This document shows, piece by piece, positions 35,301 through 48,170 of a stretch of 64,000 nt of DNA. The stretch spans positions 66,658,422 through 66,722,421 of the forward strand of contig NC_084666.1 of NCBI RefSeq assembly GCF_028389875.1. Reading direction: 5' to 3'. Positions within the stretch are counted from its first letter, which is position 1. The number at the start of each line of letters is the position of its first letter. This stretch comes from Rhea pennata. Taxonomy: Eukaryota > Chordata > Aves > Rheiformes > Rheidae. Both the position numbers and the translations under genes were made by a program. The notes under the pieces are model-generated. The model had not been told where the DNA came from, made no database searches, and saw only the letters and a list, made by a program, of their open reading frames with translations.

Positions 35301-37242
35301 AGTAGCTACAGCATGCATGGGCTTGTAAAAGAGAGTGATCTCTTGCCACAGGCCAGTGTGAGGGAAGTGGCTGGAGGCAGGCATCTTTTTTTGTGGGCCA
35401 CATGGTGTTCAAGTGTCCTGCCAGCAATCAGGACCAAGGTCTCTGCCCAAGAGGCATCATGGCTGGGTGGCAGCCTGTGTGCTGTGACTACCTATTGATT
35501 AAAGATCCAGAGAGGAGGAGGCTCTCTGGGCTCCCTGTAATCTGGGTCTGTGCTGTAGCCCTTTGGGGTCGGGGGTGGTGTTAGGGTTAGAGAACTGAAT
35601 GTCTTCAGACCCAGAATCCCACCAGTGAGTCCTGCTGTTCTCCCACTTGCTTGTTAAGCCTGCCTAAAACTCGGTCCCCTCTGCAGAGCCTAGGGTCCCA
35701 GCACCACCTCTGTAATGAGTTACAGTTCCCATCTGACCACAGGCTTAGGTTCAGATCACACATGGGACTAAACACCTATTTGACATTTTTAGAACTACCA
35801 ATCATTAATGTTTTTGTTCGCATCCCAGAGATGCTGCTACTACAGTATCAGCCCCACTAATTACATAGAACTATCTTGGTGTACGCACAGGAGCTACCCT
35901 GCCTCCATGTAAGGTTTTGTGGTGGTCTTTAGGTCTACCAATCCACTGAGAAGAAACTCTGAAACAAGTGGTACAACTAAATAAATGCCAGTTTTCTGCA
36001 ACATCTGTTGACTCTGGAGCAGATACCTAATGTGTCTTATTCCCAAAGGCTCAGAATATCATCTCCATGTTGTCAGCTGTAAAACAAATAGATTAGATCC
36101 TTTATACCTTGAATTCAAAGCACTCAAAGTTGAGCTCATGAGAAAGCATACAAAGTGCGGTGTTAATTTCAAGCACTTTATTGGAGAAAAAAATACTGCA
36201 GGAGAAAGACAAAATTGATAGGGATACAACATACACTTTTAGGTTTAGATAAAAGTGTCTTAAAATACAGAATGAAATTGTTTAAACTAGAGAGTAAGTT
36301 AGGAAGAAAGTTGAAAAGAGTTTTATGTGCCTGTTTATGAAATTCATTGTCTTATGTGATTTTATTCCATAGCTCATTTACATATTTTTTCTTTTCTTTT
36401 TTCAATTCTTTTTGAAATGTGCCATTTTTTAGCTTTTCAAAGCTTCAAAGTTTAAGTTCAAATAACATGCAAAATGTATGCATATACTATCAAACTTTAT
36501 AGTCTTGTTCCTTTATGTGACTGTATATGGATGCAAGGACAAACTGCATGAGTAACACTGAAAGCTAAGCAGTGGAGAAAGTTATTTTAGCCAAACAAAA
36601 TGATGTTATGTCAGAAGCTCCAAAAACATGTGAATGTTGCATAATTTTGCATCTTACGGAGTTGTTCTTGTGTATTGCATGTTCTTGCAGGATATTGAGA
36701 GTCTGGTTCAAAAAGGGAATGTAAGTTACTTTCTGAGGGCAGTATTTGTAATTGTAAAGCTTTTTCCTTGCTGGGGAAACATGGGTTAATATGCTGCTCA
36801 TATCTGTGTAATAGAAACCCAGAAGTCATCTTACTGGAATTATGGATGCCAGGCATTTTTCAGAGCCTTGTCAAAAGCTCAGTTCATTGCCAGTTGCTAA
36901 TTTAAAGCTACATATGCCCCATGACAGAACAATGTTTTCTAAAAAGAATAAGAGCCTAATCTTAGAAAGGGTACAGATGCTTCATTATTAAGATTTCAGG
37001 GACCTTAATCAGTTGAATTTGTGTTCAGTGCACTGCAAATTCTCTATATTCATTGCTGCTTCTCTTACCAGCAAACGACATGAATGATCATTTACAAGCC
37101 AGTGGCGGTTTCATCTTCCATTTTGTGTTGAGGCATTTCAGCTACTCTAAAAACCAATACTTTGTCACATTAACACCCAAGTCTCGCCACCTATGAGGGT
37201 CCAGGTTATAAATAGAGATCCTCTCTAGGAGCGTAGTCTTAC
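32336..37242. other. intergenic DNA, no gene seen
   Basis: AT-rich, with one small CpG cluster at about 33664-33735 (including CTCCGCGGACGG). Short open frames only. No named repeat is recognised. Confidence 0.6.
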
Positions 37243-37318
37243 CTGAGACATCTCTCTGTGAGTATTGTGCGGCATGATGCTTGCGTGGCTGTTCCTCGGC
37301 GGTCGTTGTTGATTCCTC
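37243..37318 (-). other. orphan exon-like segment
   Basis: On the minus strand a pyrimidine-rich acceptor (CTTCCTCCTCCCTTCACAG) is followed by 76 bases open in one frame as EESTTTAEEQPRKHHAAQYS then QRDVS, and by a consensus donor G|GTAAGA. It keeps several CpGs in an AT-rich, CpG-poor neighbourhood. A second frame starting at an upstream ATG is also open. I do not recognise the peptide. It may be a lncRNA exon, an upstream alternative DAPP1 exon, or chance. Confidence 0.3.
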
Positions 37319-39194
37319 CTGTGAAGGGAGGAGGAAGTTCACCTTTCATTGTTATATACAGTGTACCCTGTCTGATATAAAGCGCCTGCTAAAAGAAACA
37401 AAAAATGCAAGAGCAGTGTTGATTTTGCTGAGTGGGCAGATGTGTGTAGGTAATCTTCGGAGGATTGTGTAAATGGATGGCAGGATGGGAGAGGCAGTCA
37501 TGCCATGTTCTCATCCAGATACTTCTAAGCACACCAGGTTTGTTCTGCTAGTAATATCACTTTTCTACATTTAAACTGCAGATACACCATTTTTTTGCAA
37601 CACAAATACAGTCGGTCAAGTTAGCACAGTGGTATTAAAAAATATTATGTGACCATGCAGCTTCCCCAAAGCTATTTATTGTAACATGGACTACAACAGC
37701 TGCACTTGGATTCCACGTGACATACATGTTTGGTCTGTGCCAACATATCAGTCAGCCCGTCAAGTCCTTTATTTATATTGCGACTTTCATAGCAGCAGTC
37801 TCACCCTGCTTCAAATGTTATTATTAGACCTTGAAAACCAGTTCAGATAAACATAACTCAAATGTTAAAAATCTCAAACTGATTGACATAAGCAAGTAAG
37901 GTAGCAATGGTCTGGGGAGTTTGGTTTTGATGTGTCCTTGCCAACATGACTTCAGCACAGTGGACTAGCTCTGTTTTGAAGTGGAGAAAATGCAGCTTTC
38001 ATGTAATGGTTTCACTCTGCAGCAAAAAAAATTATTCGCTCTTGACTAAACTGAAGACACTTGGCTGTTCAAGGATTTTACAATGTTACTTGGTTTATTT
38101 GCAGTGGTGGTGATTGTGTTCTTTGGTTACACGAACTTACAGCAGGTTGGGGTTTACTCATGTTTATCTGTTGCAAAGTTTGTACAGCTCAAACCTTGTC
38201 AACACTGTGGATCTGCTCCAAGTATAGCCACTTATCTAATTTCATTGGTGATAGGCAAAACTGATTAAAAGGCAGTTGTACCCAGCAAGGCAGATGATTG
38301 AAATACAAATTATAATTGAATGGAGAATTTGCCTATGACCCAAGAATAAAGCTGTGAGGATTTTGGTCTGTTTGAAGAGGAAGAATTTAAAAAGCTGAGA
38401 TTTGAGATAGCGACCTGATACTATGAAGAAAATTGAGGATACTCTTAGAAGCATGGGGGTCATATTCTAGCCTAAGTTGATTTCAGGAAATTAAGAATCT
38501 CCTCCTCAGACACAGAGATTAATTTTGTGTATATATGTTCAGTAGGAGACATTTCTTTTATCCTACATCTTTGATACATTTTAAGACAGAATACCTAGAA
38601 CTGGAATTTGGGAATTCTTGTTGGTTACCTTTATTTCTTGGGACTTCTCCAATTTTTAAATTTCATGTGCAATACTTGCAGAGGAACTTTGGGGGGGGGG
38701 AGAGGGATGCACCCAGAAAACCCTAAATTTGAGTAAAGTAGTTCACAAGATTTTCAACGTCATTATTTTTTATGAATTTTAAAATTTAATGAGCTGCTTG
38801 CTTGGCTTTAGAAGCATTTGACAATCCAAGGTCACGTTTGGCAAAAGGTAGAATACAAACCAAAAAAACATGGACTGTAATCTGTTAAGAGGCCCATTCA
38901 TATGAACAGGGAAAATGAGCATTTCTATCTACAGTATTTCTGCAGGGATCATAGGATCTTTCTAGTAGTAAGCGTTCTTACATTTCTGAGAGCCAAATAT
39001 AAGTCACACTCTAATATAAGAAACAAACATACGCAGAAGCAAAATAGCTTTAGAGCTGCAGTGACCCTTAGTACTTCAGTTGCTGCTGCTTGTTCTGTTT
39101 TACTCACTAGACCAATAAACTTTCCATCTAAAGGTTTTGTATGATGTACGAATGTCAGAGACCTGTCAGCTTTCATGCTGGTGATCTGGTTCAA
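37319..39194. other. intergenic DNA, no gene seen
   Basis: AT-rich, with a G10 run at 38691-38700. No recognisable exon or repeat. Confidence 0.6.
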
Positions 39195-39315
39195 AATTAT
39201 GCTCATTTTGGAGATGGGTAAACAGAAGGCCAGATGAAGAGAGTGGTTTAGTGAGGTCAAGCAGCCCGCACCAGAGCTGGGAGCAGAACCCAGATGTTCT
39301 TATGAGCTAATCCTC
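39195..39315 (-). repeat. MIR-like SINE remnant, antisense
   Basis: In order: GAGATGGGTAAACAGAAGGC, then GTGAGGTCAAGCAG, then AGAGCTGGGAGCAGAACCCA. This parallels the reverse complement of MIR (GGGAAACTGAGGC, GACTTGCCCAAGGTCACACAG, GGGATTTGAACCCAGG). Old and decayed, but the order and spacing agree. Confidence 0.65.
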
Positions 39316-42184
39316 TTCAGCATTCACAAGGTACTTGCCTGCTTTTCCTACCTGTCACAGCACTAGTGGAAGTTTGCAAAGCACCGGCTCCAGAGAAGCA
39401 AGTGGCACAGTAATGAAAAGTATTCATGAAATTTAACCTATTTTTAAACTGCTAAAATCAAATTATTTTGTTCAGTAAATACCACTGTTTAAGAAATAGT
39501 ACTGAAATTCATAGTAGTTTTACTGTATGTTAAATAGCAGTCTGAGGCTGACTTGAATAAACTGAAGCTCAGTAAAAGAAAAGTCCACTGAGTAAAAAAT
39601 GTAGCATCAGTGTAGAGCTTATAGAATATAGCAAAATATTTATTTCCCTCAGATGGTGATAATTATTTTGACTTCTGTATAAGTTGCCAGTCATGTCAGA
39701 GTGTTCCTGCCAAAGCTGCAGACAAAGAATTTATAGCAATCCAATCTGGATGTCACAAAAAGTATGACCCTTTAGAAGCTGGACAGCATTTAATCTGTTG
39801 CATATTTTGCAGGTGATAAAAAAAAAACATTTTAACAACAGATACATGTTCATAATCACATTCTTCAAAGGAGAGTTGCAAATCCAACATACCTTGGAGA
39901 TGTCCCACTGGCATACAAATAGGGATCACACTTAGAGCATCTCCAGAAGAAAACTTGTGTAGTCAAATAGGAGTGGGCAGTTTAGTTAATGCCAAGAAGG
40001 AAAATGTCACATTGATTCTTTGTCTGCTCTCTTGGTTAAAAGAAGTAAACTAGGTAGCAGCAGCCCCTGTTAGCACTTTGAAAAACAACTACCAGTTTTT
40101 ACTTGTTCAGGATTCAAGGTGTAAACAGCTCTTTGGAGTTAGGAGCAGTATATTTTGCTCATGTTTTTGTGTTGCTTTGCACCATGGGGAACAAGATTTG
40201 ACTGGCTGCCCTGTGCTGCCAGTGCACAATTAAGTACTGAAAATTTCCCTTCAGAGCCGACTTACAAGGAGTATTAGCTATCCTTGCAAGTTAAACTGCC
40301 TGAAATCAGAAAACACCTTTTATTTCCATTCTGCTCTTAATTTCTAGTATTCTTTAACATTAGAAAATGTATAGAAATTAAATACATTAAAGAACAGTTG
40401 TACAATGGCAAATACATAGGCCACTAGTGAGTAACAGTAGCAGAGAAGGAAAGAGGAAATCTTATCAAAGAGGAACTTGCACATTCTCATTGTAGCGAGT
40501 GCTGTCAGATCTTTCAAACTGATGCAGAGCAGCTCCTTATTGACAGGAGCGTATCCAAAGAAAATTGTAACGAAAATATAAGCTGCATAATGTCCCTTAC
40601 AATCAAAACAAAGACTCCAGAGAATCCATGTATTTTCAAGCTGCTAAACAGATTTTTCTTAACGCAGTTTTTGGGGGCAGAGAGAAGTAGTACTGTCCAC
40701 AGCAGTCTCTGTGAAAATTGCCTTTGAAGCCTACTGCAAAACAGGAGAAGATGACTGAGATATTTTGGAAAGATGCCCTGTACTTGCAGAACATTGTTGA
40801 CCATGCATTTAAATCAAACAGAGGTTAAAGCAAACTGGTACTATGGCACCTTATTCACTTAGGAGAAAAAAAAAAGGCTGAGAAGGTATCTGTCAAAGAG
40901 CTCTTCCCAGAAGCTACAGTATTTGTACACTGAGAAGCAAGGGTCTCACATAAAGATAGTCTTGATTTGACCTACCTTGTTGATCTACTGCTAAATAGCA
41001 TTGAGAACCAAATAAACAGGGAGAGAGTCTTACTCAGATTGTTATGTGAATCAAACCAGAAGGCACAGCTTGAAAAACACTTTTCACAAGAAACAGCATT
41101 GGGTCCATGTCCCATTCTTTTGGGTTTCTGAGCATGTTGCCACTTGTAAGTCAAATAGCTGTGTCTGTTGTAGGGAACGGAAGCCACTGGGCATCTAACC
41201 AAAAGCACCCTGTTACGTTGCAAGCATAAAAGCAACTCCTTCCTCTGAAACTTCTCAACTTTTCTATGAAATAATCACATATAATGCAATCATGTAATTT
41301 ATATGATGGTTTGTTTAGTAATATTTTTGGAGAAATACCTAGAAGAGAGGTCACTTTCATAATCCCACTCAGTCAAGAACCCCATTCAAAAAAACGTGTT
41401 TGTGCTTATAAACATCTGTGGAGATCAGGAAAGTGTAATTAGAATGTATCTGAATAGATGACCATGCAGACAAAGAGATAAGTATAAACTGTAATGCTTT
41501 TTGGCACTAGCCATGTATGATGTTCATTTTCTAGGAGCAGAAGTCACCTAAATTCTGTCATCTGACAAAATGATAATAAACTCCTAAAGAACAGATAGAT
41601 TTTGCATTTTAAGTGCAGTCCCATTCACTCATTGAGTTCAACTGCTAGAGGTAAAGTCATACTCCCAAATCTAATCTTAGACTTAAAAATAATTCATTCT
41701 GGCCTTTCTGGTTATGTAAAAGGCTTTAAAACATGACTGAAAGCTGTTGCAGAATATCTACTCTGCCACACTAGACTGCTGCTAAGAAGTCCAACTCACT
41801 GCAGACTCATAGAGTAGGGAAAGAAACTTTTCTTGCTGGAATTGCAGCAAGTAGCTAGCTAGTCTGGTGAGTCCATCACATTTCTCCAGAACTGCTAAGA
41901 ACAAAGATAATATTTTGAAAAAGAGAAGGAAGTCAACATCCAAAGTTCAGATTTTGAATTGTCACTGATTTCACTATTGAAAGGCTCTGTTCAGAGCCTT
42001 TAATGTGTTTTAGGAAGAGACTGAACATGTGACTGAGAGATGGATATCTAGGAGTTTTCCTTAAACAATCATTTCCATTTTCCTTTGATCATTTTTCCCA
42101 CATTTAAATGGGGATATAGTTTGAGTTCTCTTCTTAACAGTCCTATGGCTAGATTTTTAGATTAGAACGTGCACCTCTAGCACA
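39316..42184. other. intergenic DNA, no gene seen
   Basis: AT-rich, with only short chance open frames. No named repeat is recognised. Confidence 0.6.
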
Positions 42185-42340
42185 GCCACGGGCCAGCTGG
42201 GGCAAGGCAGTTTATCTTTGCATGATATTTCCCCATTTGTAAAATAACTCCAATACTGCAGGGTGGCAGACATGAACTAAATCACTACTATAAAGGAATT
42301 CGTTATGTATTGTACTTTATATAGTAGGGCAACACATTAT
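42185..42340 (+). repeat. MIR-like SINE remnant, sense
   Basis: GGGCAAGGCAGTTTATCTTT, then TTTCCCCATTTGTAAAATAA follows the MIR pattern (GGGCAAGTCACTTAACCTCT, then TTTCCCCATCTGTAAAATGG). The 3' part is AT-rich and uncertain. Confidence 0.6.
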
Positions 42341-42593
42341 GGTCAGATACTCAAAAACAAATTAAGGAACTTGTAGGTTCAAACCAGGTAGGAGAAACAG
42401 GCTCTAAAGGGAAAAAAGAAAATGTCTTCAGAGTGATGGTGGAAAGATCAGCTCTTTTAAGCTTCCTGACCTCAGCTCCATGGCAACCCACTGTTGAGGA
42501 CAGCTGAAGGAGATGCACTGAGTCAGCACTTCACTCAGCTGCTTTGGCCACTCGCCCTTCTTGCCCACTCCTTGGGCTTCCCTGGCTATCATG

Positions 42594-42661
42594 CTGTCTG
42601 TATTTATACCACACTCCCCAGATACTGCAGTGGTTGCTGCGGTATAAATACAGCTAGACAG
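42594..42661. repeat. 17-bp inverted repeat with diverging TATA-like boxes
   Basis: The left arm CTGTCTGTATTTATACC (42594-42610) is matched by GGTATAAATACAG (42641-42653), then a three-base CTA insert, then GACAG (42657-42661). All 17 pairs are complementary. The 30-base centre contains a small GCAG/CTGC stem. Each arm carries TATAAATA, pointing outwards on opposite strands. It could be a small DNA-transposon remnant, a hairpin RNA locus or a divergent promoter. The family is unknown to me. Confidence 0.85.
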
Positions 42662-42984
42662 CTATAGATCACATTTGTCACCACTATGTCCAAGTATGGT
42701 GTAAATATGATTTAGCAGGTAGGTCTCTCTGGTGGAAAGGAGGCTTTTGGCTGCTTTCTAACGCTGTGACTTCTTCCATGGCCAAACTTCCACCTTGGGA
42801 CTTTGTGCTTGAATTTACATTGAAGAAAGCTGGGACAATAAACTTCCTCCACTACAGCATTGTTTTGCGCCATGCTGTGGTAGACTCAGACTATACAGTG
42901 GGGTACTCATATAGCACTGTTACAATCCAGGAAACCACAGCACTGTAAAAATGTGAACGAATTCTGGAGAAACCTGTGTTATTT

Positions 42985-43080
42985 CTCTGTTTCAGGCAGG
43001 GAAACTGAGATAAAGCCATTATGTTATGTTACTTGCTTGGAGCTGGCCAGAGTGAAAATGCACAGTGGCCTGCTAACATA
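42985..43080 (-). repeat. MIR-like SINE remnant, antisense (weak)
   Basis: CAGGCAGGGAAACTGAGATA, then TTACTTGC, then GAGCTGGCCAGAG resembles a decayed reverse-complement MIR core. Weaker than the copy at 39.2 kb. Confidence 0.35.
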
Positions 43081-46000
43081 GATATTTAGTTTTCAGGCCA
43101 AAACTGGCTCACATCCAGGTGGTATAGAGTGTGGGCTGAGGAATTCCGATTTGTCTGCAATTGCTTCTGTAAGCACACCCCTTCAGCTGAGCGCGAAAGC
43201 GAGTCAGAGTCAAACTGGCCGATGGCACCATTGCTGAGTTGCTGATGGTAAATGTTTGGTTTTTATTTTGTCTTTTGTGTACCTGTTTTTAGCTACATGG
43301 CCACTGTTTTTCACACCTGGTAAACTCAAGGTGTGGAACAATTAGTAATGTAGGAAGGAACTGTTAAACAACAGTTAGATCATTACACATAGACTGAGCT
43401 TCTCATTTTATTTTTTATAAAACAACTTTTTTCATTGTAAATGTGGGACATGGGATAGCTATTTGGAAATGCTTGAGCTATTTTAGGAACCTCCACATAG
43501 GAAAAACAGAGTTGGAGAAAATGAAATTTTTTAGGGTTGTGCTTCAGAGTTCCAAGAATGTTCCCAAGGGAAGTGAATATTAAACACTCATTTCATTTTG
43601 GCGAAAGTTTCAACATCAAAACTGTCAAGCATGACAATTCAGCTGCTGGGGCTTTTTTTTTATTTTTTTGTAATTAACTAAAAATCAGAAACCCTTTCTG
43701 AAAGTTTGATTGATTGATTCTGTTAGTTGAGCAACTGCATAATGTAACAGAGGAACTGGTGCTATTTTTAGTGAGGATAATTAATTACTGAAAAAGCTGA
43801 AAATTTCTTCTGGTGCTCAGATAATGAAGCAAGATCCAAAATTGCAGGTGTAAATCAGCCATTTGTTTTTGCAGTGAGACATCTGTGCAGGTAAGTTCAG
43901 TACTTTAATTTCTGTATTCTGAGCCTCACCCCCCCTTTTTTCTGTTTAATCAGAATGGCAAATTCTGTACACCCAAATAAAGACACATAATAATTTCTGT
44001 GTCATCCTGAAAATTAATGTAATATATTTATATGGAATAGCTGTCAAGGGAGTGAACAGAGAGTAGAGATAGCGATGACAGTTTGTAATTTCTGTGGCGA
44101 GGGTGAAAGAGATCTGAAACTCTTCCAGGCTCTGCTTAAAGGCTGATCTACTAAGTAATTGCTCTGAACTGCCTCGCTTCCACTTGAGATAGTTTTGCAG
44201 CTGTCCAGATGAGCGGTTAAAGTGGCCTGTACTTAAATTTAGAGATCAGATTTTAGTTTCTACAGCTGCAGACAGTACGTGATACCTGAAGCCAAAGGTG
44301 TAGAAAATGGAATCGTCTCTCTTGGCAGAGCTTTGTCTGACAGCCACAGAGCTGCCCAGTTCTTCTCACCACATAGTTTTTCTTAAAAAAAAAAAAAAAA
44401 AAAAAAAAAAGGAAAGAAAGGTATATGGGTTTACAAAAGATTTACAAAACCAGTCGTGCTCTTTGTGTAATTGCTGTATTGAAGCAATCTTGCCTCGTCC
44501 TCAGATCTTGTGAACAGGAAGAAAAAATAAGGGAGGTTGCAGATATCGTATACCTAATTCAGTTAAACCTATTCTGGACTTTACCTCTAGGCCTCTGAGC
44601 TGTGTTGCTTTGAGCCATGGAAAGTGATTAGAAAGAACTAAAGGTTCTGGGAGACACATTCCTATCTTACGATGTCCTGTGTATTAGCTAAGGATTTCTG
44701 GTTTGTCTTTTTAATAAAGTGTGAGGAACACTGTTTGCACTAGGCTGTGTGCATACACGATTCCTGACAGCATTATAGAGTATGCATTTTGGGTCAAGCC
44801 AGTGGAGATAATTCATCTAAAATAGCGCAAGCCGTAACTCCCAGCACCAGCCTAACAGAGAAGGGAGGAATGTGATTATTCTGTTGTCTTTCCACATATT
44901 TTTTCTTAGAAGAAAGGCTCAGAAGAGCCTGTTTGTTTTCTTTGCTCCCTATTAAAGTCGGTATGGACAGGTCTCATCTCAGCTACAAAAATATCCCAAG
45001 AGTTTCTCTTTCCCATATCCCTGCTGAGCAGAGCTGGCTGAAACTATACATATTTGGAGAGGAAGAGAAGGAGGAACTAGAATCAAAAAGACCTTTCAGT
45101 TTAGTCACAATTTTATGTTACGATTAATATTTTGATTTAAAAAACGATGGTAAATTTTTTAGCTATTTTTAACTTTAAAAATCTGTTTTTTCCTCCAGGT
45201 GAAAAAGGGGGAGAAATTTTGTTCCTATGGAAATATTTTCTCCCAAATATTTTGTCCATTAGTTTTATTGCTTACCAGAAGGGCGCATACATAGTGGAGA
45301 TTCTGCAAACATCTGTAACCTCACTGGATTACAGATGGTGCTGCTTCCTGTCATAAAAATTCACCACACTTTGAACTATTAGCTGGATCCCGGCCTTCAG
45401 CTAGAAGCTGCTGAGACAGAGATATTCTCATTGTTACATGTGGATACACAGCATAGAAGAACAAAACTGAGGCCTCTAAGTGTTTCTGTATCACACAGAA
45501 GATAATAGTAGCGTAAGAGCAAGTCAGAATTAAGGCAAGGACAGAAAACAGTGGGATTACCCAGGAGGCAAAGGAAGACGCAGAGACTGACCATAAAACC
45601 CTGTTGTACCTAAAGAATCTATAAGAGAGGCTACAGTATTAGCATATATTCGTACTTAAAACTGCAGAAGCTTAGAAAGAAAGGATGAAGTCACAGTAAG
45701 GACCTTAATAAGTTCACAGTCGAACAGTAATAACAAAAACTGAGCATGTCCTTTGTTTTGAAGGACTTATTTTTAGAGGGATTTTTTTCTTTGAGGGAAA
45801 AAATACTCCTCCCCCCTTTTAACAAGATTGAAATTGTAATCTCATCTAGCAAGAAAGATAAAAGAAAAAGCTTTTAGCATTTGGGAATTTTTCTCTTCCA
45901 TATTGCACTGCTTTTTCTTACTTTTCTAACTTCTTAGCTCACTCTTTTCCTATACTTAAAATGGTTTTACTGTTTGCATCTGAACCAGTAGAGAAGAGGA

Positions 46001-48034
46001 AAAGAGTGTAGTCAATATGCTTTTTTTCTCCACTAGCTGAGAAAAGTATTTTGGTCCTCATGATTTTAAAATAAAATAGATCTAAATCAGAAACTGTCAG
46101 GTAGAAAAATAGAAAACATTCAGATTGATTTGAGTTGTTTAGATATCACGAGAGGGGGAATGAGCCTTTAAACAACTGAAGTTTTTTGGGAGAGAGGAGG
46201 AAACAGTGCTCAGGAGATGTTTCCCTAACGCCAGAAAAGTGAAGGCAGAGCAGAGCAATGCCAGGATATTGAAGTAATGTGTCAGCTCTCTTGGCGGGGT
46301 TTGGATCATGGAAACAGGTTCTGAGCTGGAGGTGCATATGAGGTCAAAAGAAAGCTCAGGGATTTTTTTCAGCGAGGATGTGCAATGACATACTTGCAAG
46401 CAAATAGACGGGAGTCAGACAAGCTAGTGAAAGAGTAATTAAGGGGTGGATAGGAGCTATATAAAGCCCTAAACAAGGAATGATTGAAGAAAGAAGAGCT
46501 TTGAGTTGAGAGGTTAGAGTCAGAGAGTAAAAAAGAAAACTCAGAATATTAGTCCTAGCAAGTACTTTGTCCAGACTGTATTTAAATAGCTTTCAGTATT
46601 TGTGGGTCATGGTATAAACAGCTGCTCCTTCTCAAGGATAATGTCATTGAGGATAAAAACAAAATGTGAAATTGTAAACACATATCAGTCTTTGAGTTCT
46701 TTAAACAACTTATACAGTAGAACTATCGGATGGGTTTGTTTCTGTTTTGGAGTAGAGATTAGTATTACCATTTGTAGGAGGGTAGTGGGAAACATGCTTT
46801 TTATTGACTTCATTAAAACAATGTACTTATTTAATATTAATAATATGTATCTTTGGAGCAGAATGCAATATGAAGTAGAGGAACCTGACCTCTATTGCAA
46901 ATTCATAGATTAGAAAATTCTGTTTATCAAAAAAGTCCCTCTGTGGGTATGTGTAAGTGTATACAACAGGAATGTGAAGCACCAGAGGGGGTTTGCAGGA
47001 AGGAAAACGCTGATATGAAAAGGCAATGTGGAAGCTACTTGAGGTAGGGCGAGACATACAGGCTTCCTGTAAAGTACTACCTTGAAACTAGGCAAGTAGA
47101 AGGCTCGTAAGTATTTGGAACACAATTATTTGTTATTTTCAGAGATTTTATATATCTGGAATAAACTGTTCCTTGAAGAACACAGGGACTATGCAATGCT
47201 ATGCTGCTTGTATATTTTCAAAACAGGACAGGGATAGCATTTGTTTAATGGGAAGTGAGACCAGTATGCATCACTTTCTCTGTATGGTGCTATAGAAGAA
47301 GAAATCTGAGAGGAATGGTCACTTTTAACAGATGGAAACAACCCAATTGTTTTTCTCAATAGATAAGTTGTGAATGGCTTATCTCATTTGTTTTATAATC
47401 CCTGAGGGCAGGAGTGAAAGGGTGAAGGATTTCTGAAACACGAGGAGGCCAAGAGATACCCTGGCTCCATCGGAAACATAGTCCAGAGGTCACTGATAGC
47501 CGTGGTGTGGGAGAGACGGTGGATGAAGATGAGGAATGTAAGATGGAGGAGTTAACAAGCTGGCAGAGATCCTGGCTCAGTCTTCATTGCTTGGAGAATA
47601 CATGCACATTAAATAATTTTCTGCATGTGAATTCCTTATAGATGGCCCATGGGCTATTAGCACACAGCACCACCTCATTGGCAGAAACTTCATGCCCTCT
47701 TCTCCCCAAAAGGAGAAAGTAAGGCCCCAAGTTTTGAGGAATAACTCTCTGAGGATTATTTCAGCTTGATAGCTGCCAGATCTGTGCATTCGCTCTTCAA
47801 GATACTACTGCCGCTCAACCTCATGGAACTCGTGTGATGTTTAGAGAGCAGTACACCACCTTCCGTTGGAGCTCAGTCTCGTGAGGCTCAGGACAGCTCT
47901 CTGCGGGCTTGGAGAAGGTGATCTAGCAGAGAAATTCCAGCCCCCAAATCCTGTCTGCCACATGGAATTATTCTGTGCAGAATAACTAATGTATGGAAGG
48001 GTAATGTTAAAGCATATAAAAGTACATGTTACAG
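43081..48034. other. intergenic DNA, no gene seen
   Basis: AT-rich, with an A26 tract at 44385-44410. A 16-base segment at 43875-43890 is bounded by consensus acceptor and donor sites (see findings). No gene is recognised. Confidence 0.6.
44385..44410 (+). repeat. A26 homopolymer
   Basis: Twenty-six consecutive A. No recognisable retrocopy precedes it. Confidence 0.9.
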
Positions 48035-48170
48035 AGTCATCAGAAAATTATGGTTGGAAGGGACCTCTGGAGATGATCTAGTCCAACCTCCAGCTGTAAC
48101 ACTGTTGCCTAGTGTCTGTGCAGCCGTTAGGGACTCTTGTGTGGGGTTTTCAGAATGGTTTCCATCACTG
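48035..48170 (-). repeat. CR1 LINE 3'-end fragment
   Basis: GGTTGGAAGGGACCTCTGGA, then GATGATCTAGTCCAACCTCC is the hallmark of the avian CR1 3' region read antisense, so the element lies on the minus strand with its 3' end near 48035. The outer ATTCTATGATTC repeat is degraded. Only 48050-48105 is well conserved; the remainder is uncertain. Shows that the DNA is avian or reptilian. Confidence 0.85.

Noticed and set aside
35580-35590. TTAGGGTTAG telomere-like dimer
   Set aside because: Only about one and a half repeat units; expected by chance.
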